Part shown: positions 53,484 through 62,426 of the stretch, in pieces
Layout of the letters: every line of letters starts with the position of its first letter
Numbering within the stretch: the stretch's first letter is position 1
From: Limnobacter sp. SAORIC-580
GTDB taxonomy: Bacteria > Pseudomonadota > Gammaproteobacteria > Burkholderiales > Burkholderiaceae_B
Direction of reading: 5' to 3'
DNA: 64,000 nucleotides
NCBI RefSeq assembly: GCF_013004065.1
Contig: NZ_CP053084.1
Coordinates: 2,232,001 to 2,296,000 of the forward strand
Made by a program: the position numbers and the translations under genes
Notes under the pieces: generated by a model
Seen by the model: only the letters and a program-made list of their open reading frames with translations
Told to the model about the DNA's origin: nothing
Database searches by the model: none

Positions 53484-54518
53484 ATGAATAACACTTTCAA
53501 AAAACTGATTTCAGTTTCCATCGCTGGCTTGATTGGCGTAAGCGCTGCCGCTCAGGCTGACGAGAAAGTCATCAACCTGTACTCGGCCCGCCATTACTCG
53601 ACAGATGAAAAAATGTACGAGGACTTTACCAAGCAAACTGGCATTGCCATCAAGCGCCTCGAATTGGGCGATGAGGCTCTGCTTGAGCGCATGCGCAGCG
53701 AAGGCGCGCGTAGCCCTGCCGACGTGGTATTGCTGGTGGATGCTGCACGCCTTGCAACAGCCCAACAAGATGGCCTGTTTCAGCCCGTGAAGTCCAAAGT
53801 GCTCAGCGACAAAATCCCGGCGCAATTTACTGGTGAAAATGGCCTGTGGTATGCATTCTCAGCACGCAGCCGTGTGATTGTGTACAACAAAGCAAACGTC
53901 GACCCCAAGCTTGCCCAAAACTATGAAGACTTGGCCAAGCCCGCATTGAAGGGCAAGGTTTGCACCCGCACGGGCTCACATCCCTACATGCTTTCTTTGA
54001 TGAGCAGCATGATCAACCACCTGGGTGAAAAAGGCGCTGAAACCTGGGCACAAGGCGTGGTCGCCAATATGGCTCGCAGCCCCAAGGGCGGTGATACTGA
54101 TCAAATTCGTGCAGTGGCGTCTGGCGAGTGTGGCGTGGCCCTGACCAACAGCTACTACTGGGTTCGCTTGTTAAACTCATCAAAACCTGAAGACAAGGAA
54201 GTGGTGTCCAAGGTTGGTTTCATTTGGCCCAACCAAAGCAGCTATGGCGTGCACATGAACGTGTCTGGTGGTGCTGTGGCCAAAAACGCACCCAATCGCG
54301 ATGGTGCAATCAAGTTTCTGGAATATCTGGCCAGCGACTCCGCCCAAAAATACTTCGCAAATGGCAACAATGAATGGCCAACAGTGCCTGGCGTGAAAGT
54401 AGACAATCCTGCTTTGGAGTCTTTGGGGACTTACAAGCAAGACGTAACACCTTCCAAAACACTGGCGGCGAACACGGCCTTGTCCCAGCAAATTATGGAT
54501 CGCGTGGGTTACAAGTAA
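53484..54518 (+). CDS. Ferric-iron ABC transporter substrate-binding protein (FbpA/FutA type)
   Basis: 344 residues with a signal peptide ending AAAQADE. Type II binding-protein fold: NLYSARHYSTDEKMYEDF, LELGDEALLERMRSEG, SYYWVRLLN (paired Tyr that bind Fe3+), and GVHMNVSGGAVAKNAPNR. It delivers iron in the periplasm to an ABC importer, whose permease and ATPase are not next to it. An intrinsic terminator 40 bases after the stop shows it is transcribed alone. I see no convincing Fur box upstream. Confidence 0.93.
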   Translation: MNNTFKKLISVSIAGLIGVSAAAQADEKVINLYSARHYSTDEKMYEDFTKQTGIAIKRLELGDEALLERMRSEGARSPADVVLLVDAARLATAQQDGLFQPVKSKVLSDKIPAQFTGENGLWYAFSARSRVIVYNKANVDPKLAQNYEDLAKPALKGKVCTRTGSHPYMLSLMSSMINHLGEKGAETWAQGVVANMARSPKGGDTDQIRAVASGECGVALTNSYYWVRLLNSSKPEDKEVVSKVGFIWPNQSSYGVHMNVSGGAVAKNAPNRDGAIKFLEYLASDSAQKYFANGNNEWPTVPGVKVDNPALESLGTYKQDVTPSKTLAANTALSQQIMDRVGYK

Positions 54519-54557
54519 GAAAAAGCGGTAACTTACCGACCGCCCACCCGTAAAAAG

Positions 54558-54585
54558 GCCTCACATTTTTTGTGGGGCTTTTTTT
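54558..54585 (+). terminator. Rho-independent terminator after the iron-binding protein gene
   Basis: GCCTCACA pairs with TGTGGGGC around a T-rich loop, followed by TTTTTTT. It sits 40 bases downstream of the stop. Confidence 0.87.
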
Positions 54586-54645
54586 ATTCACAAAACTGAA
54601 AGAAGCTTGCTACACTTCAAAACATCCATGTAACCGGCTAGTAAA

Positions 54646-55308
54646 TTGGTGAAAAAAGCGAACCACAACAACAAAAACGCGGCGCCTACCCTCGAGACAA
54701 AACGCTTGGGCACACGAAAGGTGCCCAAAGAACAACGCATGAGTCAAATTCTGGACGTGGCAGGCTCAGTGTTCTCCCGCCACGGTTTTCACTCCACCAG
54801 CATGGAGCAAATCGCCGAAGGCGCTGGCGTAACAAAGCCTCTGCTTTACCGCTATTTTGGCTCGAAAGATGCGCTTTACCTGGCCACCATTACCCAGGTC
54901 GGCAATCACCTGATGTCGGGCCTAACCTTGCTGATGGCCAACCCAAACCCCAAAGAGCGGCTGAAGTTGATCATGCTCAGCTTTTTGACGTTTGTGGAAC
55001 GTCACAGGGAAGGTTGGTCAGTGCTTTACAACGAGGCGCTCACCAGTGTGGGGCCAGTCGGCGAGAAGGTTGCTTTCTTCAGAAACAGCTTTATTGAGGC
55101 CTCGGCCAAAACCATTGAAGAACTCAACGATCCATCAAAAGCCAAAAGTAGCGACAAGGCCGGCATACAAGCCGTGGCCTTGGCCAACATCATGGTTGGC
55201 GCTGTTGAAGCGGGTGCGCGTTGGTGGATTCAACACCCGGAAATTCCGATTCGCGACATGCAGAAAATGATCGAAACCAGTTTGATGCCGGGACTGTCGG
55301 AACGATAG
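54646..55308 (+). CDS. TetR-family regulator
   Basis: 220 residues. The start is uncertain (TTG at 54646 or GTG at 54649; no clear ribosome site). The helix-turn-helix is ILDVAGSVFSRHGFHSTSMEQIAEGAGVTKPLLYRYFGSKDALYLA. The ligand domain follows. It faces, end to end, a three-gene acyl-CoA cluster (MaoC, thiolase, FabG), so control of that cluster by a fatty-acyl-CoA or related ligand is plausible, but no operator was found. Confidence 0.88.
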   Translation: MVKKANHNNKNAAPTLETKRLGTRKVPKEQRMSQILDVAGSVFSRHGFHSTSMEQIAEGAGVTKPLLYRYFGSKDALYLATITQVGNHLMSGLTLLMANPNPKERLKLIMLSFLTFVERHREGWSVLYNEALTSVGPVGEKVAFFRNSFIEASAKTIEELNDPSKAKSSDKAGIQAVALANIMVGAVEAGARWWIQHPEIPIRDMQKMIETSLMPGLSER

Positions 55309-55437
55309 TCGCCAGCGCTTATGCATTCGCGAAGTCGCATGAACCGAGCCAGAATCAAAAAGGGGAATTCGACTTGGATCTTGGCGCAATGAGTGACGCG
55401 CTGCAAACCTAACCGAGCCACTCATTCAATCAAAAAA

Positions 55438-56328
55438 TCAAGCCGCAATACTTCCCACCATCAACACTTTCGAATCACGCTCGGCCAGCACCTCAAACTT
55501 CGAAGCACTATCAGCTGTTACATGCTTCACCGAAATGCCAGACGGCAGGAACACCGGCTGTTTGAACGACAAATCAAACTTGCTGGCACGCGCACCCAAA
55601 CCGGCTTCAACAATGCTCAGTGTTTTTGCGGCAGTCCACATGCCATGCACAATGGCCTGTTTGAAACCAAACATTTTTGCGGTTTGCGCGTACAAGTGAA
55701 TCGGGTTGTAATCGTTTGAAACCTTGGCGTACTTGCGGCCCTGGTTTTCAGGCACTTTCACCGCCGCATATTGCGCACCCAATGCACTCAAAGGCTCAAC
55801 AGGTGCTGGTTTCGTCAAAGGCTTGGGCATACCCTTCACGCGGCACAAAATGGTCATCACACTGCTCCAGTGCACTTCCTCGCCCACCAAAAACTGGGTG
55901 TGTACATCAAATTCCAGACCCAGCGAAATGCTGCGGGTATCGCCCACTGTCACCAACACATCGTAAGCCACACCGTATTCCAGCGGCTTGGCGCATTCAA
56001 TTGAGTTGTGCAAGTGAACCATGCCCAACATCGGCATGGGGTGCTCAGGGCGGCTCAGCAAATACATGTGCAGGGGCGAAGCCACCACCTGAGGCGCGGT
56101 CAGGGAAATTTCATCTTCCTTGAAGCCACACACAGCGTTGTACTGGCGTACCCACTCGCGGTCAATAAACACTTTCTTCACCCGGGCACCCAGGCGTGCA
56201 GCCTGTGTGTCGGGTTTTGGTTTTTTATTGGACGTGGTGGCAGCCTTCAGCAGCAGCGCCTTGCCGTTTGGAAACTCGGTCAGCTCGAAAAATTTCGCCG
56301 CTGCTTTCAGGGTGTCATTCACGCTCAT
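55438..56328 (-). CDS. MaoC-like dehydratase (3-hydroxyacyl-CoA hydratase type)
   Basis: 296 residues, a double hot-dog. The N-terminal half is degenerate and the C-terminal half carries the hydratase-2 motif SNDYNPIHLYAQTAKMFGFKQAIVHGMW, in which Asp and His are catalytic. It hydrates 2-enoyl-CoA or dehydrates 3-hydroxyacyl-CoA. It is the third gene of a unit with thiolase (four bases upstream) and FabG. The same three families are clustered as htdX-fabG4-fadA2 in Mycobacterium. Confidence 0.9.
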   Translation of the reverse strand: MSVNDTLKAAAKFFELTEFPNGKALLLKAATTSNKKPKPDTQAARLGARVKKVFIDREWVRQYNAVCGFKEDEISLTAPQVVASPLHMYLLSRPEHPMPMLGMVHLHNSIECAKPLEYGVAYDVLVTVGDTRSISLGLEFDVHTQFLVGEEVHWSSVMTILCRVKGMPKPLTKPAPVEPLSALGAQYAAVKVPENQGRKYAKVSNDYNPIHLYAQTAKMFGFKQAIVHGMWTAAKTLSIVEAGLGARASKFDLSFKQPVFLPSGISVKHVTADSASKFEVLAERDSKVLMVGSIAA

Positions 56329-56332
56329 GATT

Positions 56333-57613
56333 TCACTTCTCGATAATTGCAGTTACACCAATACCACCGGCTGCACAAATGGAGATCAAGCCTTTGCCGC
56401 TGCCTTTTTCATTCAGCAACTTGGCCAACGTGGCAATAATACGGCCACCAGTGGCTGCAAAAGGGTGACCCACTGCCAGTGAACCGCCTTTGACGTTCAA
56501 CTTGCTGCGGTCAATTGAACCCAAAGCAGAATCGAGGCCCAGTTTTTCCTTGCAGAACTTGGGATCTTCCCAAGACTTCAAGGTACACAGAACCTGTGCA
56601 GCAAATGCTTCGTGAATTTCATAGAAATCGAAGTCTTGCAGCTTCATGTTGGCTTTTTTCAGCATGCGTGGCACTGCGTAGGCTGGCGCCATCAACAGGC
56701 CTTCTTTGCCCGACACGAAATCAACACCGATTGTTTCGCTGAAAGTGAGGTAAGCCAGAGGCTGAATGCCACGTGCCTTGGCCCAGTCTTCAGAAGCCAG
56801 CAACACAGCAGAAGCGCCGTCAGTCAGGGGTGTAGAGTTACCAGCAGTCATCGTGCCCTTGCCGCTCTTGCGGTCAAATGCGGGCTTCAAACCTTGCAGG
56901 CGTTCAACTGAAGAATCAGCACGCAGATTATTGTCGCGGGTCAAACCGTTGAATGGCACCACCAGGTCATCGAAGAAGCCTTCTTCGTAAGCCTTGGCAG
57001 CTTTCAAATGGCTGCTTACAGCCAACTCATCTTGATCTTCACGAGTGATGCCCCAGGTTTGCGCCATCACTTCACAGTGCGCACCCATGCTCATTTTTGT
57101 GCGGGGTTCGGCGTTTGCAGGTGGCAGTGGTGCCAAATGCTTGGGGCGAATTTTCAACAGTGCGGCCAGCTTGCCTTTGGTGTCGCGGGCACGGTTGGCT
57201 TCCAGCAAAATTTTACGCAGGCCTTCGCTGACTGCAATCGGTGCATCGGTGGTGGTGTCTACACCGCCAGCCATGCCCACTTCAATTTGACCCAATGCAA
57301 TTTTGTTGGCCACCACAATGGCAGCTTCCAGACCAGTACCGCAAGCCTGCTGAATGTCGAATGCCGGGGTCATCGGACTAAGGCCTGAACCCAATACTGA
57401 TTCACGGCAAAGGGAAAAATCGCGGCTGTGCTTCACCACTGCACCAGCCACCACATCGCCCAGTTCTTCACCATGCAACTGGAACTTGTCAACAACACCG
57501 CGAAATGCTGCTGTCAACATGTCCTGGTTGGATTTGCCAATGTAGGCTGTGTTTGAACGTGCAAATGGAATGCGTGAACCGCCAATAATGGCAACGCGAC
57601 GACCGTGTTTCAT
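56333..57613 (-). CDS. Acetyl-CoA acyltransferase (thiolase, FadI/FadA-like)
   Basis: 426 residues. Catalytic Cys91 lies in FDIQQACGTGLEAAIV; the second catalytic set is GGSLAVGHPFAATGGR (His) and Cys413 in CAAGGIGVTAIIEK. It cleaves 3-ketoacyl-CoA with CoA, or condenses two acyl-CoAs. The length is typical of the FadI-type. It sits between the FabG and MaoC genes on the same strand, consistent with one pathway step after FabG. Confidence 0.93.
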   Translation of the reverse strand: MKHGRRVAIIGGSRIPFARSNTAYIGKSNQDMLTAAFRGVVDKFQLHGEELGDVVAGAVVKHSRDFSLCRESVLGSGLSPMTPAFDIQQACGTGLEAAIVVANKIALGQIEVGMAGGVDTTTDAPIAVSEGLRKILLEANRARDTKGKLAALLKIRPKHLAPLPPANAEPRTKMSMGAHCEVMAQTWGITREDQDELAVSSHLKAAKAYEEGFFDDLVVPFNGLTRDNNLRADSSVERLQGLKPAFDRKSGKGTMTAGNSTPLTDGASAVLLASEDWAKARGIQPLAYLTFSETIGVDFVSGKEGLLMAPAYAVPRMLKKANMKLQDFDFYEIHEAFAAQVLCTLKSWEDPKFCKEKLGLDSALGSIDRSKLNVKGGSLAVGHPFAATGGRIIATLAKLLNEKGSGKGLISICAAGGIGVTAIIEK

Positions 57614-57668
57614 AGTTTTCTCCAGATAATTTTTTAGTTGCAGGCAGCGTATTCAGTGAATGAAAGAA

Positions 57669-59096
57669 TTACGCGCCCACCAGGTTTTGTCCGCACACAC
57701 GCAGCGTGGCGCCGTTTACACCAGCGGCCAGCGGGCTGGCCATGAAAGTGACTGCCTCAGCAATGTCCACTGGCAATCCACCTTGCGACAGGCTGGACAA
57801 ACGACGTGCCACTTCCCGGGTTACCACAGGAATGGCCGCAGTCATTTGAGTTTCAATAAAGCCAGGTGCAATCGCGTTAATCGAAATGCCCTTGCCTTCC
57901 AGTTGCTTGGCCATGGCATCCACATAACCAATCACGGCGCTCTTGGTGGCTGCATAGTTGGTTTGGCCTGCATTACCGGCAATACCGCCAATCGATGAAA
58001 TACACACGATACGGGCGTTGGAACCAAATGCATCTCCTGCCAACAACTGGTCGTTACAACGAACAATCGCACCCAGGTTCACGTCCAGCACCATGTCCCA
58101 CAGGTGGGCCGCCATGTTGCGCATCATCTTGTCGCGCGTAATACCTGCGTTGTGCACAATAATGTCAATCTTGCCACCCTTCTGTGCAGCCACAGCTGCC
58201 AGCTTCTTGCCCGCGTCGGCATCAGTAATGTCCAGCGGGCAGGCAATGCCGCCAATGCTGCTCATGGTTGTACCCAACACGCTTTCGTCTGCTGGTCGAT
58301 CAACACCAATCACGGTAGCACCTTCGCGGGCCAGCACTTCAGCAATGGCTGCACCAATACCGCGTGCTGCACCGGTTACCACCGCCAACTTGCCTGTCAA
58401 TGGTTTTTCAGAAAATGCAGCAACCTTTACACCTTTGGGTGCACCAACCACTGGCAATACCTGGCCGGTAACGAAGGCAGAATGCGGGCTCAGGAAAAAG
58501 CGCAGTGCGCCTTCAATACCGTTTTCAGCGCCGGTTTTTACCTGAATCAGATTGGCGGTTGTACCGTTCTTGCCACTTTCTTTCGCAAGACTGCGAATAA
58601 AACCGGGCAATGAGGACTGTGCTGTTTCAGCCAGGGCGTCTTTGCAATCACCACGTGGGCGACCAATCACCACAATGCGGCTGTTCGATGGCACTTTGCG
58701 CAAGCGTGGGTTGAAAAAGTCGTACAACAAACGCAGGTCTGCCACATTGGCTGCTGCTGTAACGTCCAACACGTACACGTTTTCAGGTACGCCATTGTCA
58801 GCTTGAGAAATGCTCACGTCTACTTTGGCTTTGGCCGCGGCTTGCTTAATACCATCCAGGCCCGCCAAATCGGCGGATACCTTGATGGATGCACCCATGG
58901 CATTCAATGCCTTCACCACCGCAGTGGCCACTGGGCCAAATGCACTGGCACCCACCAAGGCATTTGAATTGGCCAATGATTTTTCGGCGTATCCAGCTTT
59001 GGCGCGCTTCAAGAGGGGGGGCACGGGCAGGCCCAGTGCGGCGGCAATTTGTTTACCTGTGGAGGTGTGAACAAATTCAAGAATTTTGTCGGCCAT
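57669..59096 (-). CDS. Long-form 3-oxoacyl-ACP/CoA reductase (FabG4-like)
   Basis: 475 residues, about twice a normal FabG. The first 210 residues are a degenerate Rossmann-like domain. The second part is an intact SDR: VTGAARGIGAAIAEVLARE, HNAGITRDKMM, ISSIGGIAGNAGQTNYAATKSAV (catalytic Ser, Tyr, Lys) and APGFIETQMT. Relatives such as FabG4 use NADH and act on 3-ketoacyl-CoA. AAGAAGGA precedes the ATG. It is the first gene of the FabG-thiolase-MaoC unit. Confidence 0.93.
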   Translation of the reverse strand: MADKILEFVHTSTGKQIAAALGLPVPPLLKRAKAGYAEKSLANSNALVGASAFGPVATAVVKALNAMGASIKVSADLAGLDGIKQAAAKAKVDVSISQADNGVPENVYVLDVTAAANVADLRLLYDFFNPRLRKVPSNSRIVVIGRPRGDCKDALAETAQSSLPGFIRSLAKESGKNGTTANLIQVKTGAENGIEGALRFFLSPHSAFVTGQVLPVVGAPKGVKVAAFSEKPLTGKLAVVTGAARGIGAAIAEVLAREGATVIGVDRPADESVLGTTMSSIGGIACPLDITDADAGKKLAAVAAQKGGKIDIIVHNAGITRDKMMRNMAAHLWDMVLDVNLGAIVRCNDQLLAGDAFGSNARIVCISSIGGIAGNAGQTNYAATKSAVIGYVDAMAKQLEGKGISINAIAPGFIETQMTAAIPVVTREVARRLSSLSQGGLPVDIAEAVTFMASPLAAGVNGATLRVCGQNLVGA

Positions 59097-59223
59097 GAGT
59101 CTCGTCCTTCTTATAGGGGGAATGTCTTTTTTCAGGGCCTAGCATAGCCCAGCAAGACAATGTTACTGTTGCGTAACTTGCGAGTGTATAGAAACTTGAC
59201 CAGAAAATCGTAGAGGGTCGTCT

Positions 59224-59940
59224 CTAACCCGGAAAGGTTAAAGGTGTGTCGCCAGGTTGCCAAGGGGTGTACTTCACCATGGCTTTTTCCAACAAAGGCG
59301 ATGCCAAAAAAGAATGGAGCCACAACTTCAGTGCATCATAACCAGGTACCGCATCGAACCAAGCCTCATCGGCGATCCTGAATTGGCGCACAAAAGGCAA
59401 AATTGCGAAGTCGGCAAAGCTGGGGTTAGCGCCAAACAGCCAAGGACCATTCTGAACCAGCACCGCATTCCATTGTGCCAAAATTTCTTCACACACTGCG
59501 CGGTGTTCGAGCGGGTCGCAGGTGTAGGCGTCAGTGTCGGTTTTTACGTGATAGCGGTGTGGGTATTTGTAACGGTCCAGGTTTCGCTTGAATTCGCCAT
59601 CAAGCAGCGCAATCCATTCATCACACTGTTGTTGCTGTTCGGCGTTCGGCACCAACCACTCTGCCGGAAAATTCTGGCCCACCGCCCAACGCATCACATC
59701 CAGGCTTTCGTCAATCACGGTGCCATCCGGCAACCACAAAACGGGCACAGTGCCTTTGGGTGAAATTTCAAGCATGTGTGCGGGTTTGGCGCGCAGCACC
59801 AGTTCACGCACTTCAACCTTTAAACCGGCGGCAACAATCGCCAGCCGCGCACGCATGGCATAGGGGCAACGGCGAAAGGTGTATAACACGGGTAAACCAA
59901 GCTGGTGCCCATGATCGGCTTGCTGCTCCACCCTGCTCAC
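59224..59940 (-). CDS. Glutathione S-transferase family protein
   Basis: 238 residues from a GTG start at 59940 that overlaps the trhO stop by four bases. The N-terminal thioredoxin fold has [17 protein letters not shown], with Cys in the CPYAMRAR motif of omega/GrxB-like GSTs, and [14 protein letters not shown] with cis-Pro. The helical C-terminal domain has [16 protein letters not shown]. Likely a thiol transferase. It is co-translated with TrhO, though no functional link is known. Confidence 0.9.
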   Translation of the reverse strand: MSRVEQQADHGHQLGLPVLYTFRRCPYAMRARLAIVAAGLKVEVRELVLRAKPAHMLEISPKGTVPVLWLPDGTVIDESLDVMRWAVGQNFPAEWLVPNAEQQQQCDEWIALLDGEFKRNLDRYKYPHRYHVKTDTDAYTCDPLEHRAVCEEILAQWNAVLVQNGPWLFGANPSFADFAILPFVRQFRIADEAWFDAVPGYDALKLWLHSFLASPLLEKAMVKYTPWQPGDTPLTFPG

Positions 59941-60917
59941 TCCGTGTGCGTTTCTTTGGCCAACATCTTGCGACCAATGTGCTTCTCATTGCGCTGCTTG
60001 GCCAGTTGAATCTGTTTTTGGCGTTCGCCAAAGCGCTTCTTTTGATCGTCGGTCAGCGAATCATAGCAATGCGGGCAACCCACGCCCTGAATGTATTTTT
60101 CGCTTTGCTTTTCTTCCTCTGTGATCGGCATGCGGCAAGCGTGGCACAGGTCGTAATGCCCAACCTGCAAACCATGGGTGACCGACACCCGCTGATCAAA
60201 CACAAAGCACTCGCCCTTCCACAAACTTTGTTCTTCGGGAATCTCTTCGAGGTACTTCAGGATACCGCCTTCAAGGTGGTACACCTCCTCAAAGCCCTGC
60301 TCCAGCATGTAGGCCGTGGATTTCTCGCAGCGAATACCACCGGTACAAAACATGGCAATTTTCTTGGGGCGTTTGTCCGCAGGCAGGCTTTTCAAGTTCT
60401 TTTCAACCCATTGCGGAAATTCGCGGAATGTCGTGGTGGCAGGATCCACGGCCCCTTCAAAAGTACCAATAGCGTACTCATAGTTGTTGCGAGTGTCGAT
60501 TACCAAGGTATCCGGGTCTTGAATCAATGCATTCCAGTTGGCTGGTTTCACATAGCGGCCCACCAGGCGATTGGGGTCGATCCCGTCTTTGCCCATGGTC
60601 ACAATTTCACGCTTTAACTTCACCTTCATCCGCGTAAACGCCTGTTCTGGCGCAATTGAATACTTGGGCGCCAAATCGGCAAACCGGGAATCGGCCCACA
60701 AAAAATTCATCAAGGCCACAATGCCCGCGCGTGGCGCGCTGACCGTGCCATTGATGCCTTCCCTGGCCAACAACAAGGTGCCCAGCACCGAGTTTTCAGT
60801 ACACACAGTCTCAAGTCTGGGCTTGATCTCCTCGAAATCGGGCAGGCTGACAAATTTGTACAGGGCCGCGACTACAATTTGATCGGACTTGGGAATGGAG
60901 GCTTCGCTCATGGACAT
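59937..60917 (-). CDS. trhO: tRNA uridine-34 hydroxylase (rhodanese-type, TrhO/YceA)
   Basis: 326 residues. The N-terminal UPF0176 part has [16 protein letters not shown], and the rhodanese domain follows, with [21 protein letters not shown] and active Cys191 in [18 protein letters not shown]-terminal Cys-rich piece ([18 protein letters not shown]) probably binds zinc. TrhO makes 5-hydroxyuridine at tRNA position 34 using oxygen. It is the first gene of a two-gene unit with the GST. Confidence 0.93.
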   Translation of the reverse strand: MSMSEASIPKSDQIVVAALYKFVSLPDFEEIKPRLETVCTENSVLGTLLLAREGINGTVSAPRAGIVALMNFLWADSRFADLAPKYSIAPEQAFTRMKVKLKREIVTMGKDGIDPNRLVGRYVKPANWNALIQDPDTLVIDTRNNYEYAIGTFEGAVDPATTTFREFPQWVEKNLKSLPADKRPKKIAMFCTGGIRCEKSTAYMLEQGFEEVYHLEGGILKYLEEIPEEQSLWKGECFVFDQRVSVTHGLQVGHYDLCHACRMPITEEEKQSEKYIQGVGCPHCYDSLTDDQKKRFGERQKQIQLAKQRNEKHIGRKMLAKETHTE

Positions 60918-61081
60918 GGCAATTCTTTCAAAAAATCATCTGACAAAACAACTTAGCCCGTTATTGTAACCGAGCCCCCGGTTTTACCCAATCAAGCAAA
61001 AAGCCAAAGCAGCATGGGCTTTGGTAAACTGGATGTGAGCAATACCGTGCAGCCGCAACACCCACTACAAGAACACACATC

Positions 61082-62371
61082 ATGAATGCCTTCTGGATCT
61101 TGGTCCTTTTGATATTGATTTCCGGCTTTTTTGCCCTCTCGGAAATGGCACTGGCCTCCAGTCGACGCTCCAAACTTCAAGCCATGGCCGACTCAGGGAA
61201 TCCAAAAGCCCGAATCGCCATTCAAATTATGGACAACCCCAGCCGCCTGCTTGCGGCCACTCAAACTGGCATTACCGCAGCCGCTTTGCTCATGGGTATT
61301 TATGGCGAATCGGCCCTTACCGCCACGTTTCAACAAACCATCGACCAGCACTTTCCGGCACTGAGCGATTGGGCCAGTGTCATCTCATTCGCAGTCACGA
61401 TTGCCTTGGTCACAGGTTTTTCAATTGTTTTTGGCGAAATCGTGCCCAAGCGCCTGGCCATCGCCAACCCGGAAAAGGTTGCTGCGTTTTGCGCACCTTT
61501 CATGTCGATATTCCTGAAAGTGCTCAGCCCCGCCATCACCTTGCTGTCCAAGGGCTCCGACTTGGTGCTCAGCTTCATCCCGTTCAAAGCTGCACCTGCG
61601 GTTAGCACCATCGAAGAAATTCAAGCCTTTCTTGATGAAGGCGCCAAAACAGGCATGCTGGCCCCAGAAGAACGCCACCTGATGAGCAATGTGTTGCGCC
61701 TTGAAGACCGTCGCCTGGCCTCAGTCATGACCCCGGTCAGCGACATTGCCTACCTTGATTTACATGCCCCGCGCGAGGACAACCTGCGCTTGTTGCGTGA
61801 AGCGCCCCACTCCATGCTGCCAATTTGTAAAGGCAGTTTGCAGCAAGTAATCGGCGTGGCAGAAAGCCACGATATTCTTCAAGCCGCCATGGAGGGCGAC
61901 ATCAATTTCGCTGAAATACCCCTGCAAAATGCACTGTTTGTTCCCGCCTCACTCACGCTGGTCGATCTGCTGCGCACTTTCCGCCAGCAGAAAAAAACCT
62001 TTGCATTCGTGGTCAGCGAATTTGGCATGACCGAAGGGATTGTCACCATCGATGATGTGCTGTCCAGCGTGGTGGGTGACATGATGCCCATGATGGACAC
62101 CCCCGAAGAAGCACTGGCTGTGAAACGCGAGGACGGATCATGGTTGCTCGATGGACTTTTACCCATCGACGAAATGAAAACAAAACTGGGCATTCGCGGC
62201 TTGCCCCAGGAAGACTTGGGCAACTTCCACACCGTCGGTGGGTTCGTATTGGCCTCGTTGGGTCGAATCCCGAAAAAAACCGAGAAATTCGACTGGAACA
62301 ACTGGCGATTTGAAGTGGTGGACGTAGACAGAAATCGGGTAGACCAAGTACTGGCCACTCCCAACAAATGA
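61082..62371 (+). CDS. CorC/HlyC-family membrane protein with CBS domains
   Basis: 429 residues. A DUF21/CNNM membrane domain covers about 1-190 (ILVLLILISGFFALSEMALASSRRSKL, IVFGEIVPKRLAIANPEKVA), a CBS pair about 215-335 (VMTPVSDIAYLDLHA, FVVSEFGMTEGIVTIDDVL), and a CorC transporter-associated domain the last 85 residues. Relatives take part in magnesium or cobalt efflux. It is monocistronic, divergent from trhO. Confidence 0.93.
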   Translation: MNAFWILVLLILISGFFALSEMALASSRRSKLQAMADSGNPKARIAIQIMDNPSRLLAATQTGITAAALLMGIYGESALTATFQQTIDQHFPALSDWASVISFAVTIALVTGFSIVFGEIVPKRLAIANPEKVAAFCAPFMSIFLKVLSPAITLLSKGSDLVLSFIPFKAAPAVSTIEEIQAFLDEGAKTGMLAPEERHLMSNVLRLEDRRLASVMTPVSDIAYLDLHAPREDNLRLLREAPHSMLPICKGSLQQVIGVAESHDILQAAMEGDINFAEIPLQNALFVPASLTLVDLLRTFRQQKKTFAFVVSEFGMTEGIVTIDDVLSSVVGDMMPMMDTPEEALAVKREDGSWLLDGLLPIDEMKTKLGIRGLPQEDLGNFHTVGGFVLASLGRIPKKTEKFDWNNWRFEVVDVDRNRVDQVLATPNK

Positions 62372-62426
62372 ACTTTCCCGGGTTTGGCGGCACTCAGATT
62401 TCACATTTGCTTCGCCCCGCCCCTCA

